DNA from: Pycnococcus provasolii | Lineage: Eukaryota > Chlorophyta > Pseudoscourfieldiophyceae > Pseudoscourfieldiales | DNA length: 64,000 nt | Reading direction: 5' to 3' | Assembly: GCA_049487715.1 (NCBI GenBank) | Contig: CP150582.1 | Location: 310,001-374,000, forward strand | Shown here: in pieces, positions 12,246 to 22,900 of the stretch | How the letters are laid out: every line of letters begins with the position of its first letter | Position numbering within the stretch: position 1 is the stretch's first letter | The notes under the pieces: generated by a model | Database searches by the model: none | Seen by the model: only the letters and a program-made list of their open reading frames with translations | What the model was told of the DNA's origin: nothing | Program-made: the position numbers and the translations under genes

Positions 12246-12431
12246 CCGACAGCACGAGCGTTTATTTCACCGGGGGAACGAACTTTTTGTTTGAGCCAGT
12301 TGTGTATCGCTTCAAGGTGGCAAATGCGAATGGGACACAGTCATGTGAATAGCGAGGATGCGCGTTCTTTAATGTCGCTCGGCGCATTTGGAACGGGCAT
12401 CGTCTACGTGCAAGGTGGCACGTCGCCGGAC

Positions 12432-14183
12432 TTAAGTTTTGCCAGCAATGGATGGGTTTACAAGTTTATGCAACATCTTTAATGACATCAATGTGTGCTC
12501 TTTGTCCAAATCGTTGATGATCATGTCCTTTTTCCGTGACGACATTGTCTTAATTATGCTGGCCATCCTGTAGAACAACGCGCTCTCACCTCTCTCAAAT
12601 GAGTGAGACGAGGCAGACGCTGTGCGGTTGAACAAAGACACCTCAGTACAAGGACTACCGCCAATCACCACTATTTCACCTCCGTTGCCATGCGTCTCGT
12701 TCACGAGGTCCTCGAAGATTTCGTTCGGCATGTTCAGGATGCTGCCAGCCTCGTCAGGCTTCAGTGTATTGTTGCCCTCAAACGGCTCAAACGATGCTTC
12801 TGGAAAATGCTTTTTCCAAACGAGCTTCGCGACTTGCCTTTTCAGGCGATCCTTCTCACAGTACACCACTCTGGTGATGCCAAGCACTCCGGCGCGCTTG
12901 AGAGCTAAGGCGTCAGCGGCAATCCCTCCAAATAGGCTGACGACGACGACGTTCTTCTTGGCGAACTCATTCGCGTCCTGCATATTGCGGATTCCCTTGC
13001 AGATGTGCGTGACTTGCGGAACCAAAAAGGACTCACCGATGTGCTCTAGTGCCTGCCGATCTGAGAGTTGCACGCCGCCAAAATGGTCCAGTGGAAATCC
13101 CATTAAGGTGAGTGCCTCCTGCCTCGTCATCACACGTGGCAGGCCTGTGTTCGCGTCCGGCAGATAATGAAATTTCCGGCAATACTTCACCGCGTTTTTC
13201 TGGAATTTGGCGTCGTAAACCGCCTTGAACGGGTCGTGCGATTCCCTCAGCGGCGTCACGCACTCCGTGTTCAGCGTGATCCATGATTGGACCTGCTTTG
13301 TGTGCACCACAGAAGTGGCCTTGCCTTCAGGGTATACCTGCTGGCACCAACTTGGCCACTCCTTGTCGGCAGGCCAGAAACACAGCTCCTGCACTGTGCT
13401 TGGCGCTCCTGGGGCAGGCTCGGCTTGGCTCAAGGCCGGAATGCGTCGCACATTCGTCGGAAATACTCGGCGCCGCTGTGCCTGTCCGAACTTCCGGCCG
13501 TTGTTCACGAAAATCGGCGCCTCGCCGATTTCCAGTTCGTCTTTGAAAGACCTCATGATCGCGAAGCCAAATTTGTTCGGATTGAACACCTGCTCCACGA
13601 TAAAGAGCGGCGAGCGGATCTTCGGCCGAGGTGTTGACGGAGGCTCCATCCGGGGGTCAAGCGTCAGCCTGTACCCACAATTCGCGAACTTGATCACCGC
13701 ACGCTGCATCTCATCCTCAGTCGTCGCGTCGTACTCATCGATGCTGAATTCAGCTTCGACCTTCAACGCTTCTTCGATCGGCATGAACTCAGGAATCGGA
13801 TCGGCAGGAAGGAGACCTGCTGCCGCAGCCTGAGCGGACGCTTCAGGCATCATGAATTGCCTAAAAGCGGCGGAAAGCGGCGGTGCCCCAGCACCTGCAC
13901 CAACACGAGGAGTAGCAGCAGCAATGCCACCACTTGCGCCACCGCCAGCGCCACCACCAGCTCCACCAGCAGCGGCACCACCAGCGCCGCACCAGCGCCA
14001 GCGCCACCACCAGCAGCAGCAATGCCACCACCAGCGCCACCAGCAGCAGCAGCAGCGCCACGGCGTTGTTCCGGAGCGGCGGCACGGCGTGGCACGGCGG
14101 TCCGGCCCCCAGCCCCAGCGCCTACCCTTTGCCGCTTTCGTTGGACACTGTAGTCCGAGTCTGAGTCTGAGACGTCGTCCTCA

Positions 14184-14250
<67 letters not shown>

Positions 14251-14533
14251 TCGCACGCTCCTCCTTCGTCCTCTGCTGCATCCGCTCGCGATCTTCCCTC
14301 AAAAACCCCTCGCGGAGTTTCTCTGCGAGCGCGATCGACGCAGCCTCGTCCCTCTTCTTTTTCGCTTCCTCCTCCTCCTCCTCCTGCTGTATTTTTTTAA
14401 TAAATTCTTCGCTTTGTTTTTCCTCCTCCCTCCTTCTTTCCTCGTCTTTCTTTTGCTCCATGACGGTCAACTCGTACCACAAGGTACCCGGTTGAGGTTG
14501 CGGTTGCCGCGACATCTCCGCCTCCTCCTTCAT
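12432..14533 (-). CDS. Permuted (DRM/DNMT3-like) DNA cytosine-5 methyltransferase, frame break in linker
   Basis: De novo-type C5 DNA methyltransferase. The C-terminal 473 residues (12432-13853) carry the motifs in permuted order: VI (FIVEQV, with EQV for the usual ENV), VIII (QAQRRRVFPTN), IX (MTRQEALTLMGFP), X (IGESFLVPQV), I (VVSLFGGIAADALALKRAG, near residue 302) and IV (GGSPCTEVS, catalytic Cys near 402). This is the DRM order, while the text around motif IV resembles DNMT3. The N-terminal part (13850-14533, ATG at 14533 or 14515) is charged, with a UIM-like helix (DEAASIALAEKLREG) and a poly-Asp run. The two parts are in different frames, joined through a Gly/Ala-rich repeat at about 13870-14060; an indel in the repeat or an intron would join them. 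Confidence 0.78.
14180..14250. repeat. GTC/GAC microsatellite coding poly-Asp
   Basis: Uninterrupted trinucleotide run inside the methyltransferase N-terminal exon, coding more than 20 consecutive Asp residues on the minus strand. Such runs often vary in length between alleles. Confidence 0.85.
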
Positions 14534-14630
14534 GAAAAAGATTGGTCGAATCCGGGGCAAAGGAGGTGGGAAGAGCAAAGCAGGCAGCAAGGCAGGCTTC
14601 TAACCCTATCGTAGCCCTTCCCTCTCCAAT

Positions 14631-14640
14631 AAAACCCTAA
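14631..14640 (+). promoter_or_regulatory. Telo-box-like element in divergent promoter
   Basis: AAAACCCTAA lies between the DNA methyltransferase (minus) and the CS-domain gene (plus), with a second CTAACCCTA at about 14601. Confidence 0.35.
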
Positions 14641-14646
14641 CCAACC

Positions 14647-15291
14647 TTGGGGAAAGGGGGCCGAAGTGGTGGTGTCGACCTGTCAAACTTGCCAGCGAGA
14701 TCGACATTCACCCTTCGTGCACGTGCGACGAGTCCTGGTGGCGAGCTCTCTGGGCCGTGGCGTGTTTCCACTGCACTCGTGGAAACACCGCAGCAGCCAA
14801 ACGACGCGCATGGCGGTGACAACGACGCTTTCCGGTGGGCGCAGGATGCAGAAACTGTCACGGTCAGCCTCGCTTCGTCGTCACCACCTGGCGAAGATAG
14901 TAAGAGTGCACATGTGTCTGCCACCGTTTCGCGCGGACGCAGGCTCGTGGTGAAGCACGGCGACATGACACTTATGGACGGCGAGCTTGCATACGACGTT
15001 GACTCGTATGTCACGTGGGAGTGGACCGTCTCCAACGCGGAGCTCGCCGTGACGCTCTTCAAGGCGTTGCGATCCCATAGCGCCGCGTGATTCTGGGAGC
15101 GCGTCTTCGCGCGTGGCTCTCTCGCTGAGACGCCAATAGACACCGCGCAGGTGCACCTTGCGGGTGGTGAGAAGCTTCCCGCGCCCAATCTCGGTGCAGC
15201 GGCAGAAGCGCTACGTCGAGCCAATCGCCTTCGCGTCGATGTTGCGGGCCTGTGTGAACCTCTACGCGTTGTTCGAGGCGCGGTAAGGTGA
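14647..15291 (+). pseudogene. CS-domain (NudC-like) gene with no ATG and an in-frame TGA
   Basis: The frame encodes a CS/p23-like domain of NudC type: FRWAQDAETVTV, then GRRLVVKHGDMTLMDGEL, then YVTWEWTVSNAELAVTLFKAL. It stops at TGA 15088-15090 but continues in the same frame with FWERVFARG and a plausible C-terminus to 15289-15291. Family members continue past this point with an aromatic-rich WW/FW segment. The frame opens after TAA at 14638 and has no ATG before the domain; its first possible start is TTG. Possibilities are a pseudogene, a missing upstream exon, or a sequencing error (TGG to TGA) plus a lost first exon. Other genes here end in TGA, so general TGA recoding is unlikely. Confidence 0.65.
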
Positions 15292-15327
15292 ACGCGACAA
15301 TACACATGTAAAAAGACAAGTACAAGA

Positions 15328-16350
15328 TTACGATACTTTAGCCGCCTTCGGCGGCACAGCGGCGCTTTGCTTCGCCTGCGTGAAGAAGTAGAAGCCCACG
15401 AGCGACACTCCGTATCCGAAGATGCCCTGCGCGCTCACCTCCTCGTTGAAGAGCAGCCATCCAAGGTAGACAAGCAGAGCGCTCTTCACGCACCCGGCCA
15501 CTTTCAGCACGAGGCTTCCACACAACGACAGTGCCGCGAGCTGGCTGAGGTTGACGAAGAACGCGAGAGATGACTTGACGACGGTATACATCGGCTTGGC
15601 GAGGAAGAGGTTGGGAAGGGCACGGTACAAGCCGTCCGCCTCGTAGATGTGCGCACCGATGCCAAGAAAGGCGGAGGTGACGAACGACGACGAGCCCAGC
15701 GTATCCAAGTACCTGTTAGCTTGTTGGTACGACCAGCCTGTTGCCGTTTTCGGCGTGCTACTGCTCTTCGAGCCGTTCGTCTTTGTCAGCAAGCTCTGCG
15801 TGAGAACCATTTTCGCCGCCTCGCCGACCATGGACGTAAGCATGTACGCGAGTCCTTGCAGATTGATCCTCGGCTCCGCCTTTGCAGCCATCGCAGTGCC
15901 CGCAGCGATGACCACCGTCGCCACTGCTAGTCTGGGCGTGATGTTTTCCAGCTCGCAGATCCACAGCAGAAACATGGTCAGCACCGGCGTGAACGCCTTG
16001 AGCATCTGCACGAAACCAACGCTGAGGTAGAGGTATGCAGCGTTGCCCGTGTACAACGTGAGCGCGCTGACGAACCCGAGCGGTACGACGAGCATGGATG
16101 TCACACTGTTCGCCTCCGGCGCCGGCTTCCCTTTCATTTCCCTTTTCGGCGCCGCTCGTGCAAGGGCGTACACGGCAAGCTTGCACGTGTACGCGAGCGC
16201 CGCCGTTGCGGCCATGCCCATCGCGGATAGCGTCATGGGGTGTACGAACTTGTGCGCGCCGACTAGTTCCTTGTTCGAGAGTATGATTGCGCTCGAGAGC
16301 AGCAGCCACATCGCTAGCGTGGTGGCTCGCGCGACCGCGACGGCGGGCAT
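15328..16350 (-). CDS. TPT/nucleotide-sugar transporter family membrane protein (SLC35-like)
   Basis: About 340 residues with eight to ten hydrophobic helices of the drug/metabolite transporter superfamily. The C-terminal signature KVAGCVKSALLVYLGWLLFNEEVSAQGIFGYGVSLVGFYFF is typical of the TPT subgroup (triose-phosphate, phosphoenolpyruvate and nucleotide-sugar exchangers). The ATG at 16350 begins MPAVAVARATTLAMWLLL, just before the first helix. The open frame extends to 16506, but the extra residues overlap the phosphatase leader and look non-coding. Substrate and membrane (Golgi or plastid) cannot be told. Tail-to-tail with the CS-domain gene, about 36 bases apart. Confidence 0.85.
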   Translation of the reverse strand: MPAVAVARATTLAMWLLLSSAIILSNKELVGAHKFVHPMTLSAMGMAATAALAYTCKLAVYALARAAPKREMKGKPAPEANSVTSMLVVPLGFVSALTLYTGNAAYLYLSVGFVQMLKAFTPVLTMFLLWICELENITPRLAVATVVIAAGTAMAAKAEPRINLQGLAYMLTSMVGEAAKMVLTQSLLTKTNGSKSSSTPKTATGWSYQQANRYLDTLGSSSFVTSAFLGIGAHIYEADGLYRALPNLFLAKPMYTVVKSSLAFFVNLSQLAALSLCGSLVLKVAGCVKSALLVYLGWLLFNEEVSAQGIFGYGVSLVGFYFFTQAKQSAAVPPKAAKVS

Positions 16351-16611
16351 GGCGGGGGAGGGAGAAGCCTTTCTATCCAGAGGGGAGGGAGCGGAGAAGA
16401 TTCTTCGCAGGGGGGAGGAAAAGAGGGGATCCACCCTTGGGTGCTTTTCCTTCTTGTTCGTCCCCTCCCCCTCCATCCACCACAGAACATCACACAACCA
16501 CCGCACGCACCTGACGGTAGGCGCTGCATGGACCGCTCACGGGTGCACAGCGCGCCTCGGAGAATACACTACAAACAAGCCAACACACGCTCACGCACAC
16601 AAACGCAACGC

Positions 16612-17823
16612 ATGAAAGCTGCAGACTTCCGCTTCGCTCTCATCAGCGACATACAGTTCGCGGATGTGCCAGATAAGACGAACGCAACGGGAACGCAGTT
16701 CAGGAGGTATCGGGGCACCCTGGACGTCGCGCACAGGGCTGTGGAGTTCTTCAACGCGCACCACTCGGTCGAGCCGCTCGCATTTGCGCTGCACAACGGC
16801 GACGTCATCGACCACCAGGCGGCTTGGGACTTTGAACGCGACGAGTTTCGGGACGAGCAGCAGGGCATGGAGGCACTCAAGGCGGTGATGCGCGTTCTGT
16901 CGAGCTCCTTCACAAAGGAATGGATCTTCACGCTTGGGAACCACGAAATGTACAACTTCACGCGTGCGCAGCTGAGAGATGGCATAACCGTCGAAGGGAA
17001 ACGTGGAACTCCTTTCACGTTCCGATGCGCAAACGAACGAGGCGAATTCTACCACTCATTCTCGCCACACGCGAAATGGCGCGTCGTCGTGCTCGATCCC
17101 TACGACATTAGTGTGTACAGCCGTGGACGTGGCATGGGGCTTTGCGAAGACGCTGTGAAGCTGCTGTGCGAAAACAGCCCGAGCGCCGCGGAGTACGTGA
17201 AGAACACGCCGGACGTTTTCAGGACGGAGAAGATGAGCCACTTTCCATACTTCAAGGGGTTGGAGGGACGCAACAAGCGATGGGTCCCGTTCAACGGCGC
17301 ACTGAGCGAGGCACAGCTCAATTGGCTGTCTTCGGAGCTTGACGATGCCGCAAAATGCGAGCAGCGCGTGATCATCTTTTCGCACCTTTTGGTACACCCA
17401 CACACCGCCGCAGACGGAGGCAAGACTTTGCTGTGGAACTACGAAGACGCACTTGGCGTGCTGAGAAGGAGCGCGGAGCGCGGCAACCCAGTCGCGGCGG
17501 TGTTTAGCGGCCACCAGCACGAGGGTGGCTTTCATACGTGCGAGGAAATGGGCACGCACTTCGTCGTCATGGAAAGTCCGTTGCTCGCGCAGCCGGTTGA
17601 CCCGGAACATCCGGAGGAATCGGATGCTGGTCCGTACGCGGTGGTGGAGGTGAGCGACGATTGCATCAGGATCGTCGGAAACGGTGCCAAGACCACAAGC
17701 CCACTATTTCGCGACGCCGAGCACGCCAGATCGTGTGTCGCAAGCAGTGACGCAAGGCAAGTAAGCAAAGTTCGAACGATCGCCGTCCCCAGCGCGTCAC
17801 TAAATGCTAACGCTCATATGTAG
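16612..17823 (+). CDS. ADPRM: Calcineurin-like phosphoesterase, ADPRM-like
   Basis: 403-residue metallophosphoesterase resembling manganese-dependent ADP-ribose/CDP-alcohol diphosphatase, which hydrolyses ADP-ribose, IDP-ribose and CDP-choline type substrates. The five metal motifs are visible: FALISDIQFAD, NGDVID, GNHEMYN, FSHLLVHP and FSGHQHEGG. The ATG at 16612 places the first motif at residue 8, as is usual in this family. The open frame extends upstream to 16441 but runs into the promoter shared with the divergent transporter. No signal peptide, so probably cytosolic. Confidence 0.87.
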   Translation: MKAADFRFALISDIQFADVPDKTNATGTQFRRYRGTLDVAHRAVEFFNAHHSVEPLAFALHNGDVIDHQAAWDFERDEFRDEQQGMEALKAVMRVLSSSFTKEWIFTLGNHEMYNFTRAQLRDGITVEGKRGTPFTFRCANERGEFYHSFSPHAKWRVVVLDPYDISVYSRGRGMGLCEDAVKLLCENSPSAAEYVKNTPDVFRTEKMSHFPYFKGLEGRNKRWVPFNGALSEAQLNWLSSELDDAAKCEQRVIIFSHLLVHPHTAADGGKTLLWNYEDALGVLRRSAERGNPVAAVFSGHQHEGGFHTCEEMGTHFVVMESPLLAQPVDPEHPEESDAGPYAVVEVSDDCIRIVGNGAKTTSPLFRDAEHARSCVASSDARQVSKVRTIAVPSASLNANAHM

Positions 17824-17873
17824 GACTATAGTAATTATGTTCAACAAACTTTAACAACTTTTTTTACTGATTT

Positions 17874-18440
17874 TTACAACTTTTTCTTCGCAAGTCGCGA
17901 AGACCTTCTCGTGGCTGGCTCTGCCGTTGGCCAAGGCACGCCAGTGAATGGGCCAGTTCCAGTGCAAGCGCAGTACGCAACGACGGCTGGCATGACGAAG
18001 AACGGGCCATATGCCGAGAGTAGGATAACGTTGTTTTGAGTGGGCGGGGAATTCGGCGAGTATGTGGAGAGAGTCGTGGCGCACTCGCGCTGTCCCGCAT
18101 GAGTAAGAAAGTGCGCAAAGATGGGAACAAGCGTGGTGGCAACGTGCACGCCGTACAGCATGGCAGCAGGTCTCGAGTACGAGCTGCCTTTTGGTATGGC
18201 GTAAATCAGGTAGAGAAGTAGGGGCAGTTGCATGATGAGCTCGCACATTACGAGGCTTTCAAACCACGGCGGCGCGGCGTTTGGGACCATGAGGCAGTCA
18301 CCTGACAGCTTGACCCAGAACGGCAGAGCGTGCTTAGGACCCCACTCGTAGAGTGCGCTAGGAAGAATCGCCTGTGCGTCGATCAAGACGGCGGATGCCA
18401 CGCTGAAGCAGAGGTAGGCATAGACTGCTGCCGATAACAT
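17874..18440 (-). CDS. EXPERA-domain membrane protein (TMEM97/EBP family)
   Basis: About 188 residues with four hydrophobic helices. WFESLVMCELIMQLPLLLYLIYAIPKG and the following YGVHVATTLVPI match the EXPERA fold of TMEM97 (sigma-2 receptor) and emopamil-binding proteins, which handle sterols in the ER. The basic C-terminus SSRLAKKKL could be a dilysine ER-retrieval signal. I prefer ATG 18440 (MLSAAVYAYLCF); the frame extends to 18566, but that part is encoded by a TG/TA microsatellite and looks untranslated. Confidence 0.75.
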   Translation of the reverse strand: MLSAAVYAYLCFSVASAVLIDAQAILPSALYEWGPKHALPFWVKLSGDCLMVPNAAPPWFESLVMCELIMQLPLLLYLIYAIPKGSSYSRPAAMLYGVHVATTLVPIFAHFLTHAGQRECATTLSTYSPNSPPTQNNVILLSAYGPFFVMPAVVAYCACTGTGPFTGVPWPTAEPATRRSSRLAKKKL

Positions 18441-19062
18441 TGCGCAGTAGTTGTGCGAAAAAACGAAGGATGCCGATCTGTCTATCGTCTGTCTGTCGTC
18501 TCTCTGTGTGTGTATATATATATACGTGTGTGCGTTATTGAGTTGTGAGCCAATAGAGCTAGACACACTGTCGACGGCTGAAAGCGCAGTAAGACGTTGC
18601 GAGCGATAGCAAACAAGTGTGCCGACTTTGTCCAGGCAAGTGCTTTGCGCGCCACTGGGCAGTCCCGTACGTTCGATTGGTTCGGACCGACGTGTTGTCT
18701 CTATGTGTTAGCGCGCGCGAGGGACGCATCTCTCGCGTGGCCAGGGACTTAGAGACAACGAGGCACCGTGTCGAACGACGAGTAGAATCGATAAGGGCGC
18801 GGAGTCTTACGCGTGCGGTCGAGCACTGCTTGCGCGCGTGCGATGTTCGTACCTTGAGTGCAGTCTTGAGCGCCAATAATGCCAAAGAATGGCGGCTGCA
18901 GAAAGTGGGCTAACTTACCTTTACGAGTGGGGGTCCCGACCCCAGGACACACCGCTTGCAAACCCCGAATTAGATTGGGGGTTTGTTACAGATCGTGTTG
19001 ATGACGTGAAGCAATTCAGCAACTCTTTACTAACACGCCGTCGTGGCCACCGACCTCCTCCC
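18441..19062. other. Intergenic spacer, no gene seen
   Basis: Spacer between the EXPERA gene (5' side) and cyclophilin (3' side). It holds a TG/TA dinucleotide run at about 18505-18535. No convincing coding frame or tRNA was found. Confidence 0.5.
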
Positions 19063-19737
19063 TTACTCCACGAGCTCTCCAGCCTCCGTGATCGTCACAG
19101 GCTCCAGTGGCCGGTCGCCGCGGTTCGTCGGCGTACCTTCGATCTTCTTCACGACGTCCATGCCTTCAATAACCTGTCCAAACACAACGTGCTTGCCGTC
19201 CAGCCACGGCGTGTTCACCGTGCAGAGGAAGAACTGCGAGCCGTTCGTGTTCGGTCCGGCGTTGGCCATGGAGAGGATTCCCGGTCCCGTGTGCTTGAAT
19301 TTGAAGCTCTCGTCAGGGAAGGTGCGTCCGTAGATGCTCTTGCCGCCGGTGCCGTTGCCTGCGGTGAAGTCGCCACCCTGAATCATGAACTGAGGAATGA
19401 CGCGGTGGAAGCTGGATCCTTGGAAGCCGTATCCAGCCTCGCCCGTGCAGAGCTGCCTGAAGTTTTCCGCCGTCTTGGGCACGTCATCGCCGTAGAGGCC
19501 CATCACGATGCGTCCAGCCTTGTTCGGGCCTATGGACACGTCGAAGTACACCTTCGAGGTGACGTTAGCTTGCGTCGTCGTCTCGCTCGCGTACGCGCGT
19601 CCCCATCGCGACGCGAGGACTTGCGTCGCTGCGACGGACGAGCCGATAAGCGTGCGTCGCGCGAGCTGTACGTTCGTGTTCGACGCCGAGCAGCGGGTCT
19701 GAACGCAACGACGAAGCTGGCGCAAGGGGGCGGACAT
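19063..19737 (-). CDS. Cyclophilin-type peptidyl-prolyl isomerase, organelle-targeted
   Basis: 224 residues. The cyclophilin domain (about 60-224) has all key segments: [41 protein letters not shown]. The catalytic Arg (FHR), Phe, Trp (PWLDG) and His are present. The N-terminus is basic, followed by [17 protein letters not shown] and then AYAS. A twin-Arg/hydrophobic/A-x-A layout suggests a bipartite leader for Tat import into the thylakoid lumen, as for plant CYP20-2-like proteins; a mitochondrial location is possible. ATG at 19737. Confidence 0.9.
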   Translation of the reverse strand: MSAPLRQLRRCVQTRCSASNTNVQLARRTLIGSSVAATQVLASRWGRAYASETTTQANVTSKVYFDVSIGPNKAGRIVMGLYGDDVPKTAENFRQLCTGEAGYGFQGSSFHRVIPQFMIQGGDFTAGNGTGGKSIYGRTFPDESFKFKHTGPGILSMANAGPNTNGSQFFLCTVNTPWLDGKHVVFGQVIEGMDVVKKIEGTPTNRGDRPLEPVTITEAGELVE

Positions 19738-19931
19738 GCTACGGTAGCAAAGTTTCAGGATAGACTATGGAGTGGTGTACGATATCAAAGCGGCTGTGGG
19801 AAAAATGGTTTTCATTTCGGGGATTCGTGCCCCTCGTGGCTTCGTCGAATGGCAAACCCCATTTTGTCGTGTATGGGAGACCAGTGGGAGACCAGTGCAG
19901 ACGACCCCAGTGGAGTCTTGTTCAACCTCTC

Positions 19932-22900
19932 ATGTCGGGTCAGTTTCGCACGTCCGGCGACCTGCTTCGCGAGGCTGAGAGGAACAAGTCGCAGCTTCTG
20001 GCGCACGCGAAGACTGAGAGGGACGCGCGCCGGAGAGAAAATCTAGTCAAAGCAACGGCCGTGCGACTTCAGCGACAAGTCAGACAAGCACGAAGTCTCG
20101 CTCAGTCGGTTGAATTCGCCTGGATCGTCGCGGAAGAAGCTCTCGCATACTTACGAACGGCACACGGAAATGCGACGACTCAACTGTCTCAGAAGTCGCC
20201 TTGGGGAGAGGAAGCTGCTGCGCAGCTCTCCAAGGCGTTGTCTGCTCTGACGTTTGTCTACCTGCCGAGGTGTGTTGCGCGAACGGAGTATGCGCACAGA
20301 GGACGCGTGGTGTTAGCGATAGCACGCACATTGGAAGAGAGCGGCGGCGAAAGTAGCAAAAAAGCACTCGCACTCGCGCAAGCGCTCGCATGGCTTGCAG
20401 CTGCGTGGAGAGCTGGGACCACTTTCAGTCAATCGGAGAGTACCTTCTTGCGTTGGTTCGCACTCGCGGCTGCCGCTTCCATCTGCCAACGCGACGAGCG
20501 CGTCGGAGCTAGCGGTGCGTCGGCGATTCTCGCGCTCTCCACAACCGCGGCACAGTCGGACGTTGTCAGGGCTGCGTACGCCGCCGCAGCTGCGGGAGTC
20601 GCACTCAGCACGAAACCGCAAAATGTGGCTGATGCCGTTGCAACGGCAGCTACGCGCTTGGTTGCGCGATGCCTGCAAATTGACGCGAATTCCAGTGCGT
20701 CGTGTTCATTCGCCTTCACGCTCGTCGCGGCACAGACGAAGCCGCGAAAACTTCCACTGCCTAAGGAGGATGGTGCCGCCAGCAAGCTCGTTGTCGCGGT
20801 GTGTAGCGCCTTTGAGATGTACGCCGGGGACGCCGACTCCATGTCGGCTGCCGGCGGCGTTGCCGGCTGCGCACAACTTCAGGATATTTCGACGAAAGTG
20901 CGTCTAAATAATCTTGCAGCGCTAGTGCTAGCTTGTCCTTCAATTGCGACATCACGGGCATTCGTATGTGCCGCCAGTGCTAGCCTCGAGAAAAGTCCAG
21001 CTCTGTTGACTTCATCATCTCGCCGCGGCAAGGATGATGATTCGATGCATCTTCTCTCTTCGTCACTGGCTCAGCAGATCCTGCAGCACGCACCACCCTC
21101 GCAGCACGATGCAGCCGCGGTGTTCTTTGCCAGAATCTTCGACTCTGACGCCACCGCACAAGTGATGGCTTCGCTGACTGCATTCGTCGTCACTAAGGGT
21201 GTGATTGCGGACCTCTGGCACGCGGCAGCCAAGCCTCTTGGTGTTGCGGCGAACGTTCCTCAGGCGGTTGCCGACAAGCTGGGCGTTTCAGTGTGGGATC
21301 CGCCAAGTCTCGGCGAGGGCGACGCGCTCGCGCGTTCAAATCAAGCCGTTCGTGCTAGACTTTGCGTTGTTGCTCGAGCCGTGCGGCACGACCTGGCCAC
21401 GCGCAGCGACGACGACATGCACGCAGACCGTGCATCACTTCCTGTCGATGAACTGCGTGCACTCGCTGCCGCGGCGAACGTGGTCATGTTCCGCGCGTGC
21501 GCCTTCCCATCCCACTCAAGGACGGCAATGGAGAGGAGAGATGGATTTGACACGCTATCGTCACTTTCCGCAGTCCTTGCCGAACTTCACGACCGCAACG
21601 AGCGACAGCGATTCGTTCCCGCAGACTTGTGGATAGCACCCGCACGCGCTTGGGTAAAGAAGCATGCGAGCGATCCTAATCGGGCAGCGGCAAACGCCCG
21701 TGCTGCTTCAACTGGCGAAACCCCGAATGCTGCGGTCGTCGGAGGCTTGCCTCGTGTACTTCGCGTCTGTCCACACGTGATACCATTCGAGATACGCGCT
21801 CGAATGCTCCGCTCATGGGTATCGAGCGAGCACATCGACGATGACGCGGATGGCGGGAGTCCGCATCGCCGCGAGACGGTGACGCTCGCGGTGCGGCGAG
21901 GTAACGAGCTTGCAGACGCTATGACGCAGCTAACGTCTTACAGCGGTGGAGGATTGTCGCAGGCAATGAAGTTGCCGTGGCACGTTACATTCGTTGAGCC
22001 CACAACCGGACAACCCGAGGCTGGCGTAGACCAGGGCGGCCTTAGCCACGAACTGCTTACAATTCTCGCTCGTGGCGTATTGAACCCAAACTTTGGGCTA
22101 TTCCAAGCTGCCTCGGACACCGGTTGGCTCTTCCCACGTGCCGCGGCACCTCAGCTTGACGGTGGTCTCTCGATGTTGACATTTGCCGGCGCCGTGGTTG
22201 CACGCTGCATGCGTGAGGGCCAGCTGATGGAGGCTTCGGTCGCGCCAGGAGTGCTTGCACCCGCCGCCAGCAGCGGGACGCGTCGTCTGGGCTTGTCTCA
22301 TCTCGCGAGCCGCGACGCGGTGCTGTATTCGAACCTTGTTAAGGTGCTCGATTACGAGGGCGACGTAGAGAACGACCTGTGTCTAGCATTTGTTTGCCCT
22401 CGTGACACATACGGCGGGTCGAACGAGGAGGAGGTTGAGCTGGTTCCCGGTGGCGCTGATCGCGCCGTCACGCGCGAGAATCGTAGGTTATATGTGCATC
22501 TCGTAGCGGACTTTCGTTGCAACGTGGAACCCGCTGCGGCGAATCGCGCATTTCTCTCCGGATTGTGCGGTGCGGTGGACCCGCGAGCACTCGCGCTCTT
22601 CTCACCGCTTGAGCTGAGTCGTCTCATCAGCGGAGATGAGGATGCACGAGGACGCGGTTTTGACGTCGACGATCTGGCCAAGCATACCGAGTACAGCGGA
22701 GGGTACACTGCGCAAAGTCGCACCGTCGCGATTTTTTGGCGCGTCGTTCGCGGATTGAGCGCGGAACAGAAATCAAAGCTTCTCATGTTCGTCACTGGAT
22801 GTCCTCGCCCTCCTTTGTTGGGGTTTGCGCATCTCCAGCCTCATGCATTTCGATTGCACAAGGTTAGCACGGAATCAGCCGGTGGGATTATGAGTGCCAT

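Noticed and set aside
13852-14400. Plus-strand frames over the methyltransferase linker
   Set aside because: They are translations of the GCC/GTC repeats in other frames (poly-Arg, poly-Ala/Pro).
15088-15090. Genome-wide recoding of TGA
   Set aside because: Many genes here (for example Wee1, HECT, LCAT-like, RPN1) end naturally at TGA.
16351-16506. N-terminal extension of the TPT-family transporter
   Set aside because: Pro/Ser/Lys-rich, overlaps the divergent promoter, and ATG 16350 leads straight into helix 1.
18570-19040. Possible tRNA genes in intergenic regions
   Set aside because: GTTCGA-like T-loop strings exist, but no flanking acceptor, D-stem and anticodon stems could be paired by eye.
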